From positions 19,339-83,338 of the forward strand of contig CAJTIR010000017.1 of assembly GCA_910576385.1 (NCBI GenBank): a stretch of 64,000 nt of DNA, in the 5' to 3' direction. Numbering within the stretch: position 1 is the stretch's first letter; every line of letters starts with the position of its first letter. Below, one piece after another: positions 61,094 through 64,000 of this stretch. Below the pieces are notes generated by a model. That model did no database searches. It was not told the origin of the DNA and was given only the letters and a program-made list of their open reading frames with translations. Position numbers and translations under genes: made by a program. This DNA is from Lachnospiraceae bacterium. GTDB taxonomy: Bacteria > Bacillota > Clostridia > Lachnospirales > Lachnospiraceae.

Positions 61094-61696
61094 TTAATCT
61101 GGCTGCTGTCCGTTATGAGCAAGCCACTTACATTCCGTTATTTCCATGTTGGTAAATATTGCCTTAAAAGATGATTGTTCAGGACTGCAGGCATAAATGC
61201 CAAACGCAATTGTCCTGTTACCATTCCACATATGGCATACACGCATCTGTTTGAAAATAACACCATCTTCAGAACACTCGATGCAATAGTCATCTTCTCT
61301 GCGGCTAAACCTATACCACATTGATTTTATGGAAACATTTATTTCTGTTGTTGCCCAATCCGAATAACCATTATTTGTAACAACACTTCCAAGATGCTGA
61401 ACTCTTTCATTTTCATATTCGATCGAACCTTTCAGCCAATTTTCACTGTCGAGATACATGACAATTCCGCATTGGTCAAATCTGTGCTTACTTTCAAATT
61501 CTGTTTTCACTGTAAAAGAAAAAAATCTTTCATCTGTTTCCATCTGCAAAACAGGCGCATTGTCATTTCTAAAATGATAGTATGTTCTCTGCCACAAATC
61601 TGTGTGAGGATTTGTTGTGATTTCAATTTTATCATTGGCTAAACTGTAATCTGCAGGTTGTCTTGTCCATTTTAATTTGTTTATATCAAAATTCAT
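61094..61696 (-). CDS. DUF1349-domain protein
   Basis: 200 residues, concanavalin-like beta fold: LKWTRQPADYSLANDKIEIT, TDLWQRTYYHFRNDNAPVLQ, DQCGIVMYLDSENWLKGSIE, YENERVQHLGSVVTNNGYSD and GIYACSPEQSSFKAIFTNME. Related to YesU-type proteins, often linked to carbohydrate use. No signal peptide. Monocistronic. Confidence 0.9.
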   Translation of the reverse strand: MNFDINKLKWTRQPADYSLANDKIEITTNPHTDLWQRTYYHFRNDNAPVLQMETDERFFSFTVKTEFESKHRFDQCGIVMYLDSENWLKGSIEYENERVQHLGSVVTNNGYSDWATTEINVSIKSMWYRFSRREDDYCIECSEDGVIFKQMRVCHMWNGNRTIAFGIYACSPEQSSFKAIFTNMEITECKWLAHNGQQPD

Positions 61697-61806
61697 ATTG
61701 CTATCTCCTTCAACTGTAACTTAAAAATAAATCCCTCAAACTTTCACCATTTTAAAGGATATTCTCATTAAAAACTTTATGATTCATCTAAATTAATATT
61801 GATTTT

Positions 61807-62979
61807 TCATACACAAATCCACTCTACCCTCTGCGCTTCCCGCATTTCTGGCAATTCCAGATTTTTGAGCATTTTTTCAATCGCCGTCTGAGGAACCTCA
61901 TTCTTTCGACCGCTGTTGCGCGCCTGTTCTGTTTCCCAATCTGTCTCCAGAAATACAATCTTCACCGAAGCATGATATTGTTCAAATAATTGAATCTGTT
62001 TTCTGCGTATCATGGAGGTAGTATTGGTGGCATTCCAGACAAAAGGCTGATGATTCCTCAAAAACTCTTTGGCTCTTTGTCTAGCCTCATTGATCACTTT
62101 TCCCTGCGGTTGCGTGGGCAATACGCCAAGTTCTTTTCGAATCTGATCAAGTGAGATCATCGGCAAATGAGAATCATACTGTTCTAACCAGGTGTCTTTG
62201 CCTGTACCTGGTAAACCGGACATCAGAAGAACCTCTCCCCAAGCGTCGTCATATAACTCCTGTTCACGCCAGACATTTTTGCCAGATAAATAAGCATGTT
62301 CCGTTTTTAAAGATGGAAATTGGTAGGCAGATTTTAGTACACCAAGTTCTTCTGCTGATAAGAAACATAGTTCAATCATTTCCAGTGAACCATTGATATC
62401 CTCATAAATTCGCCCCTTTAGATCTGCCTGCACCAAAATTTGCAGCAGTGATAAAGAAAAATCAGGGATCAATTTTCCCTGGGCGGCTATCGCAATCAAC
62501 CGCCGTTCTGGATCTTTTTGATCTAAAATATGGACAGGTACCGAATGAGTGCGTATCAAGGTACAGATACATTCTCTGATATTTTGCAGTTCTTTTGTCC
62601 CACAAACCCCAAAATCTTTCCACAATAACTCTCGCACCATTTTAGAACCAATCAGCGTATGACTGGGGGAAATCCATGCACCATCCACCCAGCGAGTGCA
62701 GGGAATTTTACCGATATCATGAAAGAAAGCTGCCAAAAATAGGATCTGTTGTTGGTTTTCTGGCAAATTACGATATTCTTCTTCTGTAACCAATTCCTCA
62801 CATACCATTTTCGTATGTGTCCAAACATCACCCTCTCCATGCCAGAGAGGATTTTGTTGGGTGTGTTTCATAGCAAGTATCAAGGGCTTGAGTGGCGTAT
62901 CAGCAAGGATTTCCCAATGGATTTTCCAGGTTGGCGCATAAGGAATCACCTGCTTAAGCCTGTTCCAATTTTCATTCAT
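61807..62979 (-). CDS. HD-Pnk-type end-healing enzyme: HD phosphohydrolase plus 5'-polynucleotide kinase
   Basis: 390 residues. The N-terminal HD domain shows FFHDIGKIPCTRWVDG (His87-Asp88) with further metal ligands in VWTHTKMV (His55) and SPSHTL (His107). The C-terminal P-loop kinase at about 250-390 has GLPGTGKDTWLEQY (Lys261), SLDQIRKELGV (Asp278), VWNATNTT and RRKQIQ. Architecture matches HD-Pnk of Runella slithyformis, recalled as removing 2',3'-cyclic phosphates and phosphorylating 5'-OH ends. The RNA ligase gene ends three bases upstream of this start, so the two form a repair cassette. Confidence 0.85.
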   Translation of the reverse strand: MNENWNRLKQVIPYAPTWKIHWEILADTPLKPLILAMKHTQQNPLWHGEGDVWTHTKMVCEELVTEEEYRNLPENQQQILFLAAFFHDIGKIPCTRWVDGAWISPSHTLIGSKMVRELLWKDFGVCGTKELQNIRECICTLIRTHSVPVHILDQKDPERRLIAIAAQGKLIPDFSLSLLQILVQADLKGRIYEDINGSLEMIELCFLSAEELGVLKSAYQFPSLKTEHAYLSGKNVWREQELYDDAWGEVLLMSGLPGTGKDTWLEQYDSHLPMISLDQIRKELGVLPTQPQGKVINEARQRAKEFLRNHQPFVWNATNTTSMIRRKQIQLFEQYHASVKIVFLETDWETEQARNSGRKNEVPQTAIEKMLKNLELPEMREAQRVEWICV

Positions 62980-62982
62980 CTA

Positions 62983-63795
62983 TTACACCTCATTCTTTTG
63001 CAGTGGAAGAAATAAGTTTTCCATTGGCACTGCCAAACCGTTCGGAATAATGGGACGGTCAATCCAATGCGTTCCAGATTGTGCAATTGTCTGTGCAAAA
63101 GAAACCCTTACATATTTCAGACGGCCAACAGTACAGCCATTTTCTTCTATTTTGATATATAGGCCCTCCATTGTAGTGGATTGGTCTGTTTCTGCGCATC
63201 GTTGCTGTGCATCTTGGCCATTATTTAGACAATATTCTCGCAGACGTTCGATATGTCCTGCACGAATATAATTTGATTCTCCCAGATATGACAGTATCTG
63301 CTCTGTGCTCTCAAACACTCCTTGTGCCAGTACAGGTACAGAACATATTGGCATCTGCGCCGTTAATTTTCTGCGTGAAGGTGTGTCCAGAAATACTTCT
63401 CTCTCTCGGTCAAAAATATCAAATTCCATAAAATAGGCAGGCAAAGCATCATAGTAGACACTGTGTTTGGCATACATCCATTCTCCATACATAATATATC
63501 TTGTGCCGAGAACGTCAAAAAAGTTGTCCATATGCACATTTGCCCACTGTTTCAACAAGTTAAAATGGCGTTCCCGATAACCGCCAGTCAGATAATGGCC
63601 ACGGCTTTGCAGCAGTAATTCTCCCTCTTCACTAAAAGAGATTGCCGAATTAGCGCCATCTATTTTTTCTTCAATCACTAGATATTTTTCCTTGATATCA
63701 GAAAAAGGAATCTGAGACAAATCCTCATCACCTGGCTGCAGCCGCGAGCCTTCCAAGTGCGGTGTGCGCGGATATTTTTTTAAATCAAAATCCAT
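62983..63795 (-). CDS. RNA ligase family protein (ATP-dependent)
   Basis: 270 residues. Nucleotidyltransferase motif I EEKIDGANSAI (Lys44 adenylated), motif III-like YIMYGEWMYAKHSVYY, motif IV GLYIKIEEN and motif V LKYVRVSF are in order. The N-terminus (YPRTPHLEGSRLQPGDEDL) is a typical Rnl-like lead-in. It likely seals 3'-OH/5'-phosphate RNA ends produced by the adjacent HD-Pnk. Upstream GAAAGAGAGTGAT serves as ribosome-binding region. Confidence 0.9.
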   Translation of the reverse strand: MDFDLKKYPRTPHLEGSRLQPGDEDLSQIPFSDIKEKYLVIEEKIDGANSAISFSEEGELLLQSRGHYLTGGYRERHFNLLKQWANVHMDNFFDVLGTRYIMYGEWMYAKHSVYYDALPAYFMEFDIFDREREVFLDTPSRRKLTAQMPICSVPVLAQGVFESTEQILSYLGESNYIRAGHIERLREYCLNNGQDAQQRCAETDQSTTMEGLYIKIEENGCTVGRLKYVRVSFAQTIAQSGTHWIDRPIIPNGLAVPMENLFLPLQKNEV

Positions 63796-63836
63796 AATTT
63801 ATCACTCTCTTTCTATATCTACACTACTTTACAACT

Positions 63837-64000
63837 TTATAAATGATGCCCCTGTTTCTTAATTAGCTGTTTTAAGGCATTTATTAGGGCATTTGATTTT
63901 ATACTGGTTTCGACTTTTTCTACGAAAATGGCATAAAATACCTGCTGGCGAATCTGTTCGCTTAGAGCAAACCGAAACTCCTGCACGCTTTCTGTCTGAT
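63837..64000 (-). CDS. C-terminal end of an unidentified protein (5' part beyond window)
   Basis: The minus-strand frame is open from the window end to TAA 63839-63837, giving about 54 residues including SVQEFRFALSEQIRQQVFYA and ALKQLIKKQGHHL. Too short to assign; it may precede the RNA-repair genes in one operon (41 bases to the ligase start). Confidence 0.6.
   Translation of the reverse strand, partial: QTESVQEFRFALSEQIRQQVFYAIFVEKVETSIKSNALINALKQLIKKQGHHL

Overview
The window looks like a chromosomal segment of a low-GC, anaerobic Firmicute of class Clostridia, most probably family Lachnospiraceae. This rests on gene order and protein character. The orders rng-rplU-prp-rpmA-obgE-yhbY-nadD-yqeK-rsfS, radC-mreBCD-pbp2-minCDE-rodA-mgsA and mutS-mutL-miaA are clostridial. 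So are the HisF-like/HisIE fusion, the DUF6323/DUF6179 pair and the RNase G without a C-terminal zinc link. No rRNA or tRNA gene was found, and nothing looks like a prophage or CRISPR array.

Layout. 1-2760: end of a histidine operon (hisD partial, hisB, hisI-hisE with an extra N-terminal domain). 2770-5230: decayed DNA (a chimeric GyrI-like/beta-lactamase remnant, a broken Uma2 gene, hairpins) with one intact HSL-type esterase. 5370-10270: small accessory genes (DUF6323/DUF6179 pair, a truncated GNAT, then a WYL regulator followed by GyrI-like and TfoX-like proteins). 10450-13950, minus strand: a TetR-controlled ABC transporter plus MFS exporter. 14350-23230, plus strand: a housekeeping run (radical SAM pair, rng, L21 leader with rplU-prp-rpmA, obgE, yhbY, nadD, yqeK, rsfS). 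23480-25430: a NADAR protein, lexA and a divergent YneA-like division inhibitor with LexA-box-like sites. 25580-27810: dtd and a tyrosine recombinase. 28050-37930, minus strand: HAD phosphatase, kinase-like protein, rluD-like, lspA, aroB, an IS607-type element, ylmH, sepF, yggS and an HlyD-like protein. 38660-49570, minus strand: a cell-wall, shape and division block. 49700-60060, minus strand: ynbB-like, miaA, mutL, mutS and two flavoproteins. 60340-64000, minus strand: a BofC-like protein, DUF1349, a two-gene RNA end-healing and sealing cassette, and the tail of an unidentified gene.

The least expected content is non-coding. Two copies (about 24.1 and 60.2 kb) of a roughly 130-bp element fold into the same four-helix cloverleaf. 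Every helix carries compensatory changes between copies, and each copy sits inside the loop of another, unrelated inverted repeat. A second family, about 170 bp with imperfect TAACTATT...AATAGTTA ends, has two near-complete copies (22.0 and 38.0 kb) and several end fragments. A third is the GCTGTCGCACTAA hairpin (3.6 kb intact, 24.06 kb split by a cloverleaf). None encodes a protein, so all three look like non-autonomous mobile or structured repeats.

All coordinates and motifs were read by eye from the sequence. Family names come from motif recognition, without any database search.
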